Notes: generated by a model not told the origin, from the sequence alone. Counted from the stretch's first letter, positions 9,318 to 17,738 are shown. The stretch: 25,558 nt of DNA from JBEVMS01 sp040508515 (GCA_040508515.1 JBEVMS010000103.1:1-25558); one strand, 5' to 3'. Numbers and translations: made by a program.

Positions 9318-9926
9318 TCAGCGCGAACGGTGGGTGGTTGTCGCCGGCGCGCTGGAGCCACTCGGCTGCTCCGGGCGCAGGGCGATTTCCAGGTCCAGGT
9401 CCACGCGGTCGGACAATGCGGTACGGTGGCCGAGCATGCCGAAGTCGCTACGCTGCAGGCTGCCGTTGAGGTTGATCACGCAGGCTTGCAGGGTAGCCTG
9501 GCAGGGCGACGCGGAAGGCTGGATCTCAAAGCGTACGTTATGGCTGATCCCGCGGATGGTTAGCGCGCCGTCCAGCGCGCCGCCCTGCTCGAAAAGCGTG
9601 AGAGGGATCGGCATGGAACGGAAATAGATCGTCGGGTAATGCTCGGCATCGAAGAATTCCGGCGCCATCACCCAGCGCCGGAAGCGCTCCGAATCCATCT
9701 GGATGCTGGCCACTGTGATGCGCGCTTGCACCTGGGCCTCATGTTGCGGATTGAGGGTGACCTCGCCGTCGATATGCTCGAAGCGCCCTTCGACTTTTCT
9801 CAGCCACAGCAGGCGCACGCCGAAATCCACGTGCGAATGGCTGTCGTCGATACGCATGTCGGCGCCCATCGCCGGTCCGGCGATGGCCAGTCCTAGCGAT
9901 AGCGCGAGATACAGCGCCCGCTTCAC
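9318..9926 (-). CDS. YceI-family periplasmic protein
   Basis: This 202-residue secreted protein begins KRALYLALSLGLAIAGPAMGADM, a clear signal peptide cut near AMG-AD. The mature part has the YceI pattern: an opening strand DDSHSHVDFGVRLLWLRKVEGRF, then GEVTLNPQ, DSERFRRWVMAPEFFDAEHYPTI and a closing strand on SDFGMLGHRTALSDRVDLDL. YceI proteins are lipocalin-like barrels that bind isoprenoids or similar amphiphiles; the ligand here is unknown. The start must be GTG 9926, because the signal peptide needs it and ATGs inside would delete it. That GTG overlaps the sixA stop (GTGA), so translation is probably coupled. The C-terminal Ser/Thr-rich tail is longer than usual. Confidence 0.88.
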   Translation of the reverse strand: MKRALYLALSLGLAIAGPAMGADMRIDDSHSHVDFGVRLLWLRKVEGRFEHIDGEVTLNPQHEAQVQARITVASIQMDSERFRRWVMAPEFFDAEHYPTIYFRSMPIPLTLFEQGGALDGALTIRGISHNVRFEIQPSASPCQATLQACVINLNGSLQRSDFGMLGHRTALSDRVDLDLEIALRPEQPSGSSAPATTTHRSR

Positions 9927-10393
9927 GGCGACCAGAAGGCATCCAGGCGAGCATTGCCCGGTTCCAGTGCGCCGGACAGATGCAGCACCGCCAGCCCAGC
10001 CGGTGGCATGCCGCGGAACTCTTCCGAGCGTCCCTCCACCAGCAGTGCGACCAGCCGCTCGATGCCGGGGTTGTGCCCGACCAGCATCACCGTGCCGGCG
10101 TCTTCGTGTTGGTCCAGCAGGGCCAGCAGTTGGCCCGGCGAGGCTTCGTAGATGTCCTCGAACAGTTGCAGTTCGGGCTGGCCCAGCGCGGTCAGGGCCA
10201 ATTGCGCGGTGCTGCGCGTGCGCGCGGCCGGCGAGCACAGCACGCGGTCGGGTTTGAGTCTGTGCGCGGCCAACCACTGACCGGCCGCCCTGGCTTCCTG
10301 CTCGCCACGCTCGCTCAGCGGACGGCCTTGATCGGCGTGATCGGCCTGTGCGGGCAAGGCTTCGGCGTGACGTAGCAGGATCAGTTCGTGCAT
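9923..10393 (-). CDS. sixA: Phosphohistidine phosphatase SixA
   Basis: This 156-residue histidine-phosphatase (phosphoglycerate mutase superfamily) protein removes phosphate from phosphohistidine on HPt domains or PTS proteins. The start MHELILLRHAEA carries the RHG-like motif with catalytic His9. SPAARTRSTAQ holds the second Arg, and VGHNPGIE holds the second catalytic His107. Length agrees with SixA. ATG 10393 is chosen over upstream codons because it starts directly at the first beta strand. It lies 35 bases after the ParA-type gene and overlaps yceI by 3 bases, so it looks like the middle of a minus-strand operon. Confidence 0.9.
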   Translation of the reverse strand: MHELILLRHAEALPAQADHADQGRPLSERGEQEARAAGQWLAAHRLKPDRVLCSPAARTRSTAQLALTALGQPELQLFEDIYEASPGQLLALLDQHEDAGTVMLVGHNPGIERLVALLVEGRSEEFRGMPPAGLAVLHLSGALEPGNARLDAFWSP

Positions 10394-10428
10394 GACGGTC
10401 TCCGGGGGACGGGCGGGGTGTGCTGCAT

Positions 10429-11061
10429 TCAACGCTGACGCTTGATCCAGCGCAAGAGTGGGTTCCAGTCCTGCTGCTGGTTGCGAACCTGCTCGGAGTG
10501 GTAATCGAAGATGCCTTTACCCAGCCCGCTCAGCAGCACGTAGGCCTGGCTGTCGCGCAGTTGCGCGGCGAGTGGAAACGGCGCGTGTTCGGCCAGCTCC
10601 GCCAGTGCATCCTGGCTGGCGTGGGTCCACGGTTTGAGCCGATTGCCGACCAGCGCCACCGGCAGCTTGCCGCGGCGAATGCGCGTCACGCCGCGCAGGC
10701 GCGCAAGAAAATCCAGCGTGGCGTCGAGGTCGAAGCGCGAGGGTAGTACCGGCACCAGCAGCACGTCGGCGCGTTCCAGGTAGGGTTCCAGTTCGCGGTC
10801 GCTGACACCGGCGGGAGTGTCGATCAGCACCCGCTGCAAGGTTGCGGGTAGGTGATCCAGTACGCGTCGACTGCCTTCGACGCCCAGCACCGGCGGCACG
10901 TGTTCGGGCCGCCGCCGCGCCCAGCGCAGGCTGGAAGCTTGCCGATCACCATCGACGATGGCGGTCTGCTTGCCTTGCTGCGCCCAATGCGAGGCCAGTT
11001 GCGTGACCAGCGTGGTTTTGCCGCACCCGCCCTTGCTGCTTGCCACCAGCACAGTAAGCAT
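10429..11061 (-). CDS. ParA/MinD-family ATPase (orphan)
   Basis: The 210-residue protein starts MLTVLVASSKGGCGKTTLVT, the deviant Walker A motif (KGGCGKTT, residues 10-17) of ParA/MinD P-loop ATPases. IVDGDRQASSLRW and VLIDTPAGV follow as Walker A' and B equivalents. No DNA-binding N-terminal domain and no adjacent parB are seen, so chromosome or plasmid partitioning is unlikely. Short orphan ParAs often place other cargo, such as chemotaxis or secretion machinery, by family knowledge; the cargo here is unknown. ATG 11079 is an alternative start, and the longer open frame to 11190 is Pro/Arg-rich and unlikely. 134 bases separate it from the upstream secreted protein gene. Confidence 0.88.
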   Translation of the reverse strand: MLTVLVASSKGGCGKTTLVTQLASHWAQQGKQTAIVDGDRQASSLRWARRRPEHVPPVLGVEGSRRVLDHLPATLQRVLIDTPAGVSDRELEPYLERADVLLVPVLPSRFDLDATLDFLARLRGVTRIRRGKLPVALVGNRLKPWTHASQDALAELAEHAPFPLAAQLRDSQAYVLLSGLGKGIFDYHSEQVRNQQQDWNPLLRWIKRQR

Positions 11062-11195
11062 CGGTCCGATTCCCGCCATGAGGTGGCCCAAGGTTACATG
11101 AGCCGCTGCCTGCATCGGGCGCGGCCCGCGGTGTCGGCGCGGCCCGGCTTTGGGGGTGTGCTGGTACATGGGTGTCGGCGGTGCCGGCATGTCGC

Positions 11196-12215
11196 TCAGC
11201 CGGGCTGGCTCGGCTGCCAGTTGGCGGGGGCATCGGTGGCGATACCGTTGTCGTGCAAGGCGGCCAGCAGCATGCTCATCTCGGTGCCGCCGCTGCGCGC
11301 CAGCGCCAGAATGTGCTGGGCCAGCGCTTTATCGTTTTGCGCGCGTGCGGTAAGCCGCGAGAAATTCTGCACCTGCCAGACCAGATTGAGCCGGGCGCGC
11401 TGGGCATCCCGTTGCTGCGTCGGATCGTCCGCCAAGACCTCGCGCAGGTGCAGGCCCAGCGAACGCCCCAATGGACTGGAACCCCACTCCAGCAGCTTGC
11501 CCAGGGCCAGGCAATCGGTTTTGGTCGAGGCGTTGTCCTTGCCGCCTTCGCACAACTGGGCGACCGCTTGCAGCGCCGGCTGCGGCTGGCTGCTGGCTAT
11601 CCCCAGCACCATCATTGTCTGCATGCCGGCGGCTCCGGACGCGGCGGCCGGGTCGAGCGTGGCCGGCGGCGGTGGCAATACGCTGACATTGGATGCCAGC
11701 GCCTTGAGGCTGATCCCGGTGTAATCGTCGTACAGCTTGGCGGCGGCGGCCTGATGCAGATCCTCGCGCGCCGCTTGGTGGTTGGCGTTGCGCGCGTCGA
11801 GGCCCAGCTTGAGCATCCAGTAGGCGGCGTTGTCGGCGGCCAAACTACCGAGCTTGTTCAGCGCGGCGGGGTTGGGGCAGGCGTCGGCCTGGGCGTCGCA
11901 ATCGGTCAGTTGCACCCACCACTGCGCGGGGCCGGCGCCCTCGGCGGCGCTGGCGCGGCCGATCAGCTTGTGGAAGCTGTTGACCTGCGATTGGTCGGGC
12001 AAGGTGCGCGCCAGCAACGCGGCGGCCAGCAGGCTCTGCGCATCGGCGCTGGGCGAGAGCACGCTGACCAGGTCGCGCTGAAACGCCAACAGCGCCTTGT
12101 TGCGCGCCTGTGTCTGGCCGGGCTGCTGTGACGGTGCCTTGGCCGCCAGCGCCAAGCCGCCCGACAGCGCCAGCGCGCAGCCCAGCGCCAAGGTAAAGGA
12201 TCGCACTGCGCGCAT
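11196..12215 (-). CDS. Secreted protein of unknown function, helical
   Basis: The 339-residue protein begins MRAVRSFTLALGCALALSGG, a signal peptide probably cleaved after ALAAKA near residue 26-28. The mature part is Ala/Leu/Gln-rich and predicted helical, with three or more Cys (for example LTDCDAQADAC) that could form periplasmic disulfides. I do not recognise a family. The pattern of short helices, such as AAYWMLKLGLDARN and LASNVSVLPPPP, resembles TPR/Sel1-like periplasmic proteins only loosely. ATG 12215 is chosen because it starts the signal sequence; the frame is open 37 codons further upstream. It is first in the minus-strand series leading to parA, sixA and yceI. Confidence 0.75.
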   Translation of the reverse strand: MRAVRSFTLALGCALALSGGLALAAKAPSQQPGQTQARNKALLAFQRDLVSVLSPSADAQSLLAAALLARTLPDQSQVNSFHKLIGRASAAEGAGPAQWWVQLTDCDAQADACPNPAALNKLGSLAADNAAYWMLKLGLDARNANHQAAREDLHQAAAAKLYDDYTGISLKALASNVSVLPPPPATLDPAAASGAAGMQTMMVLGIASSQPQPALQAVAQLCEGGKDNASTKTDCLALGKLLEWGSSPLGRSLGLHLREVLADDPTQQRDAQRARLNLVWQVQNFSRLTARAQNDKALAQHILALARSGGTEMSMLLAALHDNGIATDAPANWQPSQPG

Positions 12216-12386
12216 CGCGTTCTCCAGGCCTGAAAAGCCGTCAGCATAACGATTGAAAATTAAGCCTGCCTGTCCATCGAACGTCGCCGCCGGGGCGACA
12301 CGGAGCGGGCTTGCTAGGATGACCAACGCGCCGCGCGGATGTCGCCCGGCCCTACATCACATCCTGCAACGACCGGGAGATCGCTT

Positions 12387-12584
12387 GTGGATCCATTTTT
12401 GAATTTCGCCGGTGGCCAGGCGCCGTGGTTTGTCGGCTGGGGTACCTTGGCCTTGATCAATGCCGGACTGGCCCAGGGCAAGAACCGCAGCGGCCTGTTG
12501 TGGTTTGTGCTGTCGCTGCCGTTCGGACCGTTGGCAACCTTGGTGTTGGTGTTGCTGCCGCGGGTCAAGACCACCTTGTTCTGA
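12387..12584 (+). CDS. Small membrane protein, 65 residues
   Basis: A GTG at 12387 preceded by GGGAGA (12375-12380) begins a 65-residue protein starting with Asp-Pro-Phe-Leu-Asn. Two hydrophobic segments are visible, WFVGWGTLALINAGLA and LLWFVLSLPFGPLATLVLVLL, joined by the charged loop QGKNRSG. This predicts a two-helix inner-membrane hairpin. I know similar small proteins only as hypothetical. The frame extends upstream to 12339, but the Shine-Dalgarno favours GTG. It is divergent from the secreted-protein gene across about 170 bases, in which TAGGAT at 12315-12320 is a possible -10 element without a good -35. It is convergent with speE. Confidence 0.65.
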   Translation: MDPFLNFAGGQAPWFVGWGTLALINAGLAQGKNRSGLLWFVLSLPFGPLATLVLVLLPRVKTTLF

Positions 12585-12606
12585 GTTACCGCTGGCCCAA
12601 ACGCCA

Positions 12607-12629
12607 ACGGGCCGCGCGAGGCGGCCCGT
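12607..12629. terminator. Hairpin between convergent genes
   Basis: Arms ACGGGCCGC (12607-12615) and 12621-12629 are perfectly complementary with a 5-base loop. No T tract follows on either strand. It is placed where a terminator for the small membrane protein gene and speE would be expected, so a role as a weak or Rho-assisted bidirectional terminator is inferred. Confidence 0.4.
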
Positions 12630-12656
12630 GGCGGGATGCGGGTTGAGCGCGTAGGC

Positions 12657-13508
12657 TTATTCGCCCAGCGCCTCACGCATGAACTCCGGCTGCGCCAGCG
12701 CGCCCTTGTGCACGTCGGCGTTGTAGTAGCGGGTGGGGAAGTTCTTGCTGATCGCGCCGCGCTCGCGGAAGCCTGCCAGATCGCCGCCCTTGCGCGCCAT
12801 CGTGCAGCTCCACCAGCCGGTCGGGTAGCACGGCTGCGGGAACGGCAGCGTGCGCACGGCGGCGAAGCCGGTGGTGCGCATCGCCGAGCGCATCGACTTG
12901 ATCAGCTCGATGTGCGCGATCGGCGACTCGCTCTGCTGCACCAGCAGGCCGCCATGGCGCAGCGCCTTGTAGCAGCTGGCGTAAAAGGCGGCGTTGAACA
13001 GCCCTTCGGCCGGGCCGACCGGATCGGTCGAGTCGACGATGATCAGATCCAGCGACTCGGGCTCCGCTTCGGCCATGTACTTGATGCCGTCGATGAACAG
13101 CAGCTCGGCGCGCGGGTCGTTGTTGGCCTCGCACAACTCGGGGAAATACTGCTCGGCCAGACGGGTGACGCGCTCGTCGATTTCCACCTGCACCGCGTGC
13201 TCGACTTCCTCGTGCTTGAGCACTTCGCGCAAGGTGCCGCAGTCACCGCCGCCGATGATCACCACGCGCTTGGCGCGGGCGTGGGTGAACAGCGCCGGGT
13301 GGGTCATCATCTCGTGATAGAGGAAGTTGTCGCGGCTGGTCAGCATCACGCAGCCGTCGATCACCATCAGGTTGCCCCAGTCGGTGGTCTGGTAGATCTC
13401 GATGGTCTGGAACGGGGTCTTTTCCGCGTGCAGCAGCTTTTCGACGCGGTAACCGATAGAAGAGCCCGAAGCCTGGTGGGCTTCGGTAAACCAGCTGAGC
13501 TGCGACAT
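12657..13508 (-). CDS. speE: Polyamine aminopropyltransferase (spermidine synthase)
   Basis: SpeE transfers an aminopropyl group from decarboxylated S-adenosylmethionine to putrescine, giving spermidine. The 283-residue protein begins MSQLSWFTEAHQASGSSIGY. It carries the nucleotide-binding motif VVIIGGGDCGTLREVLKH, VEIDERVTRLAEQYFPEL and the signature LDLIIVDSTDPVGPAEGLF, whose Asp residues bind the amine and act as base. The YPTGWWS segment near the C-terminus is also typical. The frame is open 35 codons upstream, but ATG 13508, with AGGAACAGG before it, gives the family start. It is divergent from speA over 277 bases, so the two polyamine genes may share a regulatory region. No speD or speB lies here. 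Confidence 0.96.
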   Translation of the reverse strand: MSQLSWFTEAHQASGSSIGYRVEKLLHAEKTPFQTIEIYQTTDWGNLMVIDGCVMLTSRDNFLYHEMMTHPALFTHARAKRVVIIGGGDCGTLREVLKHEEVEHAVQVEIDERVTRLAEQYFPELCEANNDPRAELLFIDGIKYMAEAEPESLDLIIVDSTDPVGPAEGLFNAAFYASCYKALRHGGLLVQQSESPIAHIELIKSMRSAMRTTGFAAVRTLPFPQPCYPTGWWSCTMARKGGDLAGFRERGAISKNFPTRYYNADVHKGALAQPEFMREALGE

Positions 13509-13674
13509 GACCTGTTCCTGACGACGCGCGTTGAAGAGATAAGCGGCTGATTGTAGCCGCATCGGTGGGGCTCGTGCCGCATCGCAAAGGTCGCGGCTAA
13601 AGCACATTGTCACAGCGGCCCGTTACACTAGGCGCTTGGCCTTGCGTTGCGTGTGTGTGCGTCGACCGGCCGAC

Positions 13675-13721
13675 AAGCCCAACCGGCCCCGCGGCGTGCG
13701 AGGCTTCCGGCCGGCGGGCTT
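13675..13721 (+). promoter_or_regulatory. Strong stem-loop in the speA leader
   Basis: AAGCCC (13675-13680) pairs with GGGCTT (13716-13721). CCGGCC (13683-13688) pairs with GGCCGG (13709-13714), leaving a small AA/C internal loop and a 20-base terminal loop. It ends 48 bases before the Shine-Dalgarno of speA. No T run follows closely, so it is more likely an RNA leader structure than a terminator. The rest of 13509-13674 shows no recognisable site. Confidence 0.5.
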
Positions 13722-13768
13722 CGTGTTTCGTCAAGGCTCGCCGCTGCGACGACATCATCCGTTTACAC

Positions 13769-13776
13769 AAGGAGAT
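13769..13776 (+). promoter_or_regulatory. Ribosome binding site fixing the speA start
   Basis: AAGGAGAT lies 9 bases before ATG 13786, a near-perfect Shine-Dalgarno. It decides against the 50-codon in-frame extension that begins at 13636. Confidence 0.85.
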
Positions 13777-13785
13777 CTCCGTCTC

Positions 13786-15675
13786 ATGGCGAAGCATTGG
13801 AACATCGACGCGGCGCGCCACACCTACGCGGTGCCGCATTGGGGCGACGGCTACGTCGACATCAACCCGGCCGGGCAGATCGTGATACGCCCACAAGGCC
13901 CGGACGGTCCGGCGCTGTCGCTGCCGCAGATCGTGCAGCGCGCCTGCGCCGAAGGGCTGCGGCTGCCGTTGCTGGTGCGTTTTCCGGACATCCTGGCCGA
14001 CCGGTTGGCGCGTTTGCAGGGCGCGTTCGCTAAGGCGATCGAGGATTTTTCCTATGCCGGCGGCTATACCGCGGTGTATCCGATCAAGGTCAACCAGCAG
14101 CGCAGCGTGGCCGGCGAATTGGCCGCGGCCGGCGGCGCGGGCTTCGGCCTGGAAGCGGGCTCCAAGCCTGAGCTGATGGCGGTGCTGGCGCTGGCCAAGC
14201 CCGGCTCGATCGTGATCTGCAACGGCTACAAGGATCGCGAATACGTGCGCCTGGCGCTGATCGGCAACAAGCTGGGTCTGCGCGTGCACATCGTGATCGA
14301 AAAGCTCTCCGAGCTTGATCACGTGTTCGCCGAGGCCAAGGCGCTGGGCGTGGAGCCGCTGCTGGGCATGCGCGTGCGGCTGGCCTCGATCGGTGCCGGC
14401 AAGTGGCAAAACACCGGCGGCGACAAGGGCAAGTTCGGCCTCTCGCCCAGCCAGGTGCTGAGCCTGATCGCGCGGCTAGACGCGGCCGGACTCAAGCACA
14501 CTTTGCAGTTGCAGCACTTCCACATGGGCTCGCAGATTTCCAACGTGCGCGACATCGCGGCCGGCATGCGCGAGGCGACCCGCTATTTCATCGAGCTTAA
14601 GCGCCTGGGCGTGCCGCTGGGCATCGTCGATGTCGGCGGCGGGCTGGGCGTGGATTACGAAGGCTCGCGCTCGCGCAGCCACAACTCGATCAATTACTCG
14701 ATCGAGCAGTATGCCTCCACCATCGTGCAGTCGCTGGCCGAAGCGGTTGCCGCCGAGGGCCTGGCCGCGCCGCATATCCTCACCGAGGCCGGCCGCGCGA
14801 TGACCGCCCATCACGCGGTGATGGTCACCAACGTGACCGAGGTCGAGCCGGTGCCGCCCGGCGTGATCGCCCCGGCGCGCATGGAGGAAGCGTCGGTGCT
14901 GCGCCATCTGCGCGAGGTGCACGCCGAGCTGGACGAGCGCCCGCCGCTGGAGCTGTTTCACGAGGCGCAGCATCACCTGGCCGAAGGACAGGCGCTGTAT
15001 GCGCTCGGTCAGCTCAGCCTGGCCGACCGCGCGCAGCTGGACGATCTCTACTACGCGATCGCCGGCGCGGTGCGCGCGCGTCTGTTGCCGGCCGAGCGCT
15101 CGCACCGGCAGGCGCTGGACGAGCTGGACGAGAAGCTGGTCGACAAATACTTCGTCAATTTCTCGGTGTTCGAGTCGGTGCCGGATATCTGGGCGATCGA
15201 TCAGATTTTTCCAATCGCGCCGATCGCGCGGCTGGACGAAGAGCCGACGCGGCGCGGTGTTATCGTCGATCTGACCTGCGATTCGGACGGCCGTATCGAC
15301 CATTACGTGGATGCCGACGGGGTGGATGTCAGCCTGCCGCTGCACGCGTTGCGCGAGGGCGAAAGCTACCGGCTGGGCATCTTCATGGTCGGCGCCTACC
15401 AGGAGACGCTGGGCGACATCCACAACCTGTTCGGCGACACTGACGCGGTCAACGTGCGGGTGCAGGGCGACGGCTACGTGTTTGCGCACAAGCGCAGCGG
15501 CGACACTACCGATCTGATGCTCGATTACGTCGGCTACGACCTGGCCGCGTTGCGCCAGTCCTACCGCGCGCGCATCGCCGCGGCCGGCATCGACGACGCA
15601 CTCGGCGCGCAGCTGTTCGCGGCGCTCGATGGCGGTCTCACCGGTTACACCTACCTGGCCGAGGAAGGTCGCTGA
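13786..15675 (+). CDS. speA: Biosynthetic arginine decarboxylase
   Basis: SpeA converts arginine to agmatine, the first step of putrescine synthesis by the agmatine route, using pyridoxal phosphate. The 629-residue protein is of family length (slightly shorter than enteric SpeA). The PLP-binding lysine is Lys101 in YPIKVNQQR. HFHMGSQISN, VDVGGGLGVDYEGS and the later segment VPDIWAIDQIFPIAPIARLDEEP are signatures of the SpeA branch of alanine-racemase-fold decarboxylases. The C-terminal part (VGAYQETLGDIHNLFGDTDAV) holds the second-half active-site residues. A good Shine-Dalgarno sets the start. The leader has a strong hairpin, so control after transcription is possible. It ends 57 bases before the hydroxybutyrate dehydrogenase gene, which has its own ribosome site. 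Confidence 0.97.
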   Translation: MAKHWNIDAARHTYAVPHWGDGYVDINPAGQIVIRPQGPDGPALSLPQIVQRACAEGLRLPLLVRFPDILADRLARLQGAFAKAIEDFSYAGGYTAVYPIKVNQQRSVAGELAAAGGAGFGLEAGSKPELMAVLALAKPGSIVICNGYKDREYVRLALIGNKLGLRVHIVIEKLSELDHVFAEAKALGVEPLLGMRVRLASIGAGKWQNTGGDKGKFGLSPSQVLSLIARLDAAGLKHTLQLQHFHMGSQISNVRDIAAGMREATRYFIELKRLGVPLGIVDVGGGLGVDYEGSRSRSHNSINYSIEQYASTIVQSLAEAVAAEGLAAPHILTEAGRAMTAHHAVMVTNVTEVEPVPPGVIAPARMEEASVLRHLREVHAELDERPPLELFHEAQHHLAEGQALYALGQLSLADRAQLDDLYYAIAGAVRARLLPAERSHRQALDELDEKLVDKYFVNFSVFESVPDIWAIDQIFPIAPIARLDEEPTRRGVIVDLTCDSDGRIDHYVDADGVDVSLPLHALREGESYRLGIFMVGAYQETLGDIHNLFGDTDAVNVRVQGDGYVFAHKRSGDTTDLMLDYVGYDLAALRQSYRARIAAAGIDDALGAQLFAALDGGLTGYTYLAEEGR

Positions 15676-15732
15676 GTCTGGCGGCGGTTCGCGGTTGGCT
15701 ACTTTGATGACGGCGCGTAAGGAGTGCTAGGC

Positions 15733-16518
15733 ATGGCAAGTCTCGACGGCAAGGTGGCGCTGATCACCGGCGCGGCCAGCGGTATCGGCAAGGCGATCGC
15801 GGAAACCTACGCTCGCGAGGGCGCCAGCGTGGCGATCGCCGATCTCAACCAGGGCGCCGCCGACGCGGTCGCCGCGGCGATCAACGCCGCCGGCGGCAAG
15901 GCGATCGGCATCGCGATGGACGTCACCGACGAGGCCGCAGTCAACGCCGGCACCGCGCAGGTGGTGGCTGCGTTCGGTGCGCTGGATATCCTGGTCTCCA
16001 ACGCTGGGGTGCAAATCATCAACCCGATCGACAGCTTCGACTACGCCGACTGGAAGAAGATGATCGCAATCCATCTGGACGGCGGTTTTCTCACCACCAA
16101 GGCCGCGCTCAAGCATATGTACCCGGGCGATCGCGGCGGGATGGTGATCTACATGGGCTCGGCGCATTCGCACGAGGCGTCCAAGTTCAAGGCGCCCTAC
16201 GTGGCGGCCAAGCACGGTCTGCTCGGGCTGGCGCGCACGCTGGCCAAGGAAGGCGCGCCGCACAACGTGCGCTCGCACGTGATCTGTCCGGGCTTCGTGC
16301 GCACGCCGTTGGTCGAGAAACAGATCCCCGAGCAGGCGCGCGAGCTGGGCATCAGCGAGGCGGAGGTGATCAAAAACGTGATGCTGAAAGAGACCGTGGA
16401 CGGCACCTTCACCACGCTCGAAGACGTGGCACAGACCGCATTGTTTTTGGCCGCCTTTCCGTCCGCCGCGTTCACCGGGCAATCGTTCGTGGTCAGCCAC
16501 GGCTGGCACATGCAGTAA
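15733..16518 (+). CDS. bdhA: 3-hydroxybutyrate dehydrogenase (SDR family)
   Basis: This enzyme interconverts (R)-3-hydroxybutyrate and acetoacetate with NAD, a step in use of polyhydroxybutyrate or ketone bodies. The 261-residue protein has the SDR nucleotide site TGAASGIGKA, then NAG (SNAGVQI), and a catalytic Ser143, Tyr156, Lys160 arrangement (YVAAK). The segment MGSAHSHEASKFKAPYV is typical of bacterial hydroxybutyrate dehydrogenases, as is the ending SHGWHMQ. ATG 15733 with GGAG at 15721-15724 is chosen over GTG 15724. The patatin gene follows after 11 bases with its own GGAG, and a beta-hydroxyacid dehydrogenase overlaps that gene, so the three probably form one operon. Confidence 0.92.
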   Translation: MASLDGKVALITGAASGIGKAIAETYAREGASVAIADLNQGAADAVAAAINAAGGKAIGIAMDVTDEAAVNAGTAQVVAAFGALDILVSNAGVQIINPIDSFDYADWKKMIAIHLDGGFLTTKAALKHMYPGDRGGMVIYMGSAHSHEASKFKAPYVAAKHGLLGLARTLAKEGAPHNVRSHVICPGFVRTPLVEKQIPEQARELGISEAEVIKNVMLKETVDGTFTTLEDVAQTALFLAAFPSAAFTGQSFVVSHGWHMQ

Positions 16519-16529
16519 GGAGTGGTTTG

Positions 16530-17738
16530 ATGGTCACCGCAACGCGTAAGCGCAGCGCCACGATTCACCCGTTGGGCCAGCGCAAGGCGATCGAGGCGGT
16601 GCGTTCCTACCAGGCCACCGCGCTGGTCTTGCAAGGCGGCGGCGCGCTGGGTGCCTACCAGGCCGGCGTCTATCAGGCGTTGGCCGAGGCTGGCATCCAT
16701 CCGAACTGGGTGGCGGGAATCTCGATCGGCGCGCTCAATGCAGCGATCATCGCCGGCAATCCGCCCGAGCGGCGCATCGAGCGTCTGCACGAGTTCTGGG
16801 AAAGCATTTGCCGCTCGCCGCTGTGGCCGGCGGCGCCAGCGCAGGACACTCCGCACTGGTCAACCGCGATGCTCGACGCGATGAGCGGACTGGCCGCCTG
16901 GCGCGCGTTGACGGAAGGCCAAGCGGGATTTTTCTCGCCCCGCTGGCCCTCGCCGCTGCTGCCGTTTGGCGGTGCCTCACGCGCCAGCTTTTACGATCTG
17001 TCGCCCTTGCGCGGCACGCTGGAACGGCTGGTCGATTTCGATCGCATCAACGACGCCGGCGAGATGCGCGTGTCGGTTGGCGCGGTCAACGTGCGCGACG
17101 GCAACTTCGCCTATTTCGACAACACCCAGCAACGCCTGCGGCCGGAACACTTCATGGCCTCGGCCGCGTTGCCGCCGGGGTTTGCCGCGGTGGAGATCGA
17201 TGGCGAGTTCTACTGGGACGGCGGCATGGTTTCCAACACGCCGCTGTACCGCGTGCTGACCGAGCAACCGCAGCGCGACACGCTGATTTTCCAGATCGAT
17301 CTGTGGAGTGCGCGCGGCGCGTTGCCCGGCGACTTGGCGCAGGTCGCCGAACGCGCCAAGGACATCCAGTATTCCAGCCGCACCCGCTTGATCACCGAGT
17401 ACATGCGCGAGCGCCAGGAGCAGCAGCGACTGCTGCACGAGCTGCTCGCCCTGGTACCGCCCGAGCACCAGCACGAGGCGGCTTACCAGCGCGCGCAGAC
17501 GCAAGCCAGCGGTGCGCTGGTCAACGTGATCCACCTGATTTACCAGGACAAGCCCTACCGGGGCCATTACAAGGATTTCGAGTTCAGCGAACGCAGCATG
17601 CGCGAGCACTGGCACGGCGGCCAGGCGGACATGCGCCACACCCTGGCGCACCCGCAATGGCTCAAGCGGCCCAGCGCCGAGCATCCGTTCGTCACCCACG
17701 ATGTGCACCGCTCTTCATCGGAGAAGAAAAACGCATGA
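16530..17738 (+). CDS. Patatin-like phospholipase
   Basis: The 402-residue protein is a Ser-Asp dyad lipid hydrolase. LQGGGALGAYQAG gives the oxyanion hole, GISIGALNAA carries nucleophile Ser65, and DGGMVSNTPL carries the catalytic Asp230. A C-terminal extension of about 150 residues, after roughly residue 260, fits the DUF3734-containing patatin group (my recollection of the family). It ends in a His-rich tail. Likely substrates are phospholipids, or polyhydroxyalkanoate-granule-associated lipid given the neighbour bdhA; this is inference. ATG 16530 is preceded by GGAG (16519-16522). The stop overlaps the next start as ATGA, so translation is coupled to the downstream dehydrogenase. Confidence 0.92.
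   Translation: MVTATRKRSATIHPLGQRKAIEAVRSYQATALVLQGGGALGAYQAGVYQALAEAGIHPNWVAGISIGALNAAIIAGNPPERRIERLHEFWESICRSPLWPAAPAQDTPHWSTAMLDAMSGLAAWRALTEGQAGFFSPRWPSPLLPFGGASRASFYDLSPLRGTLERLVDFDRINDAGEMRVSVGAVNVRDGNFAYFDNTQQRLRPEHFMASAALPPGFAAVEIDGEFYWDGGMVSNTPLYRVLTEQPQRDTLIFQIDLWSARGALPGDLAQVAERAKDIQYSSRTRLITEYMRERQEQQRLLHELLALVPPEHQHEAAYQRAQTQASGALVNVIHLIYQDKPYRGHYKDFEFSERSMREHWHGGQADMRHTLAHPQWLKRPSAEHPFVTHDVHRSSSEKKNA

Noticed and set aside
10429..11061. Plasmid or chromosome partition locus
   Set aside because: The ParA-type protein lacks an N-terminal DNA-binding domain, and no parB or parS-like repeats are visible.
13607..13629. Sigma-70 promoter for speA (TTGTCA and TACACT)
   Set aside because: The spacer would be only 11 bases, too short for a functional promoter.
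13636..13785. 50-codon in-frame extension of SpeA
   Set aside because: It contains the leader hairpin, is Arg-rich, and a strong Shine-Dalgarno sits directly before ATG 13786.
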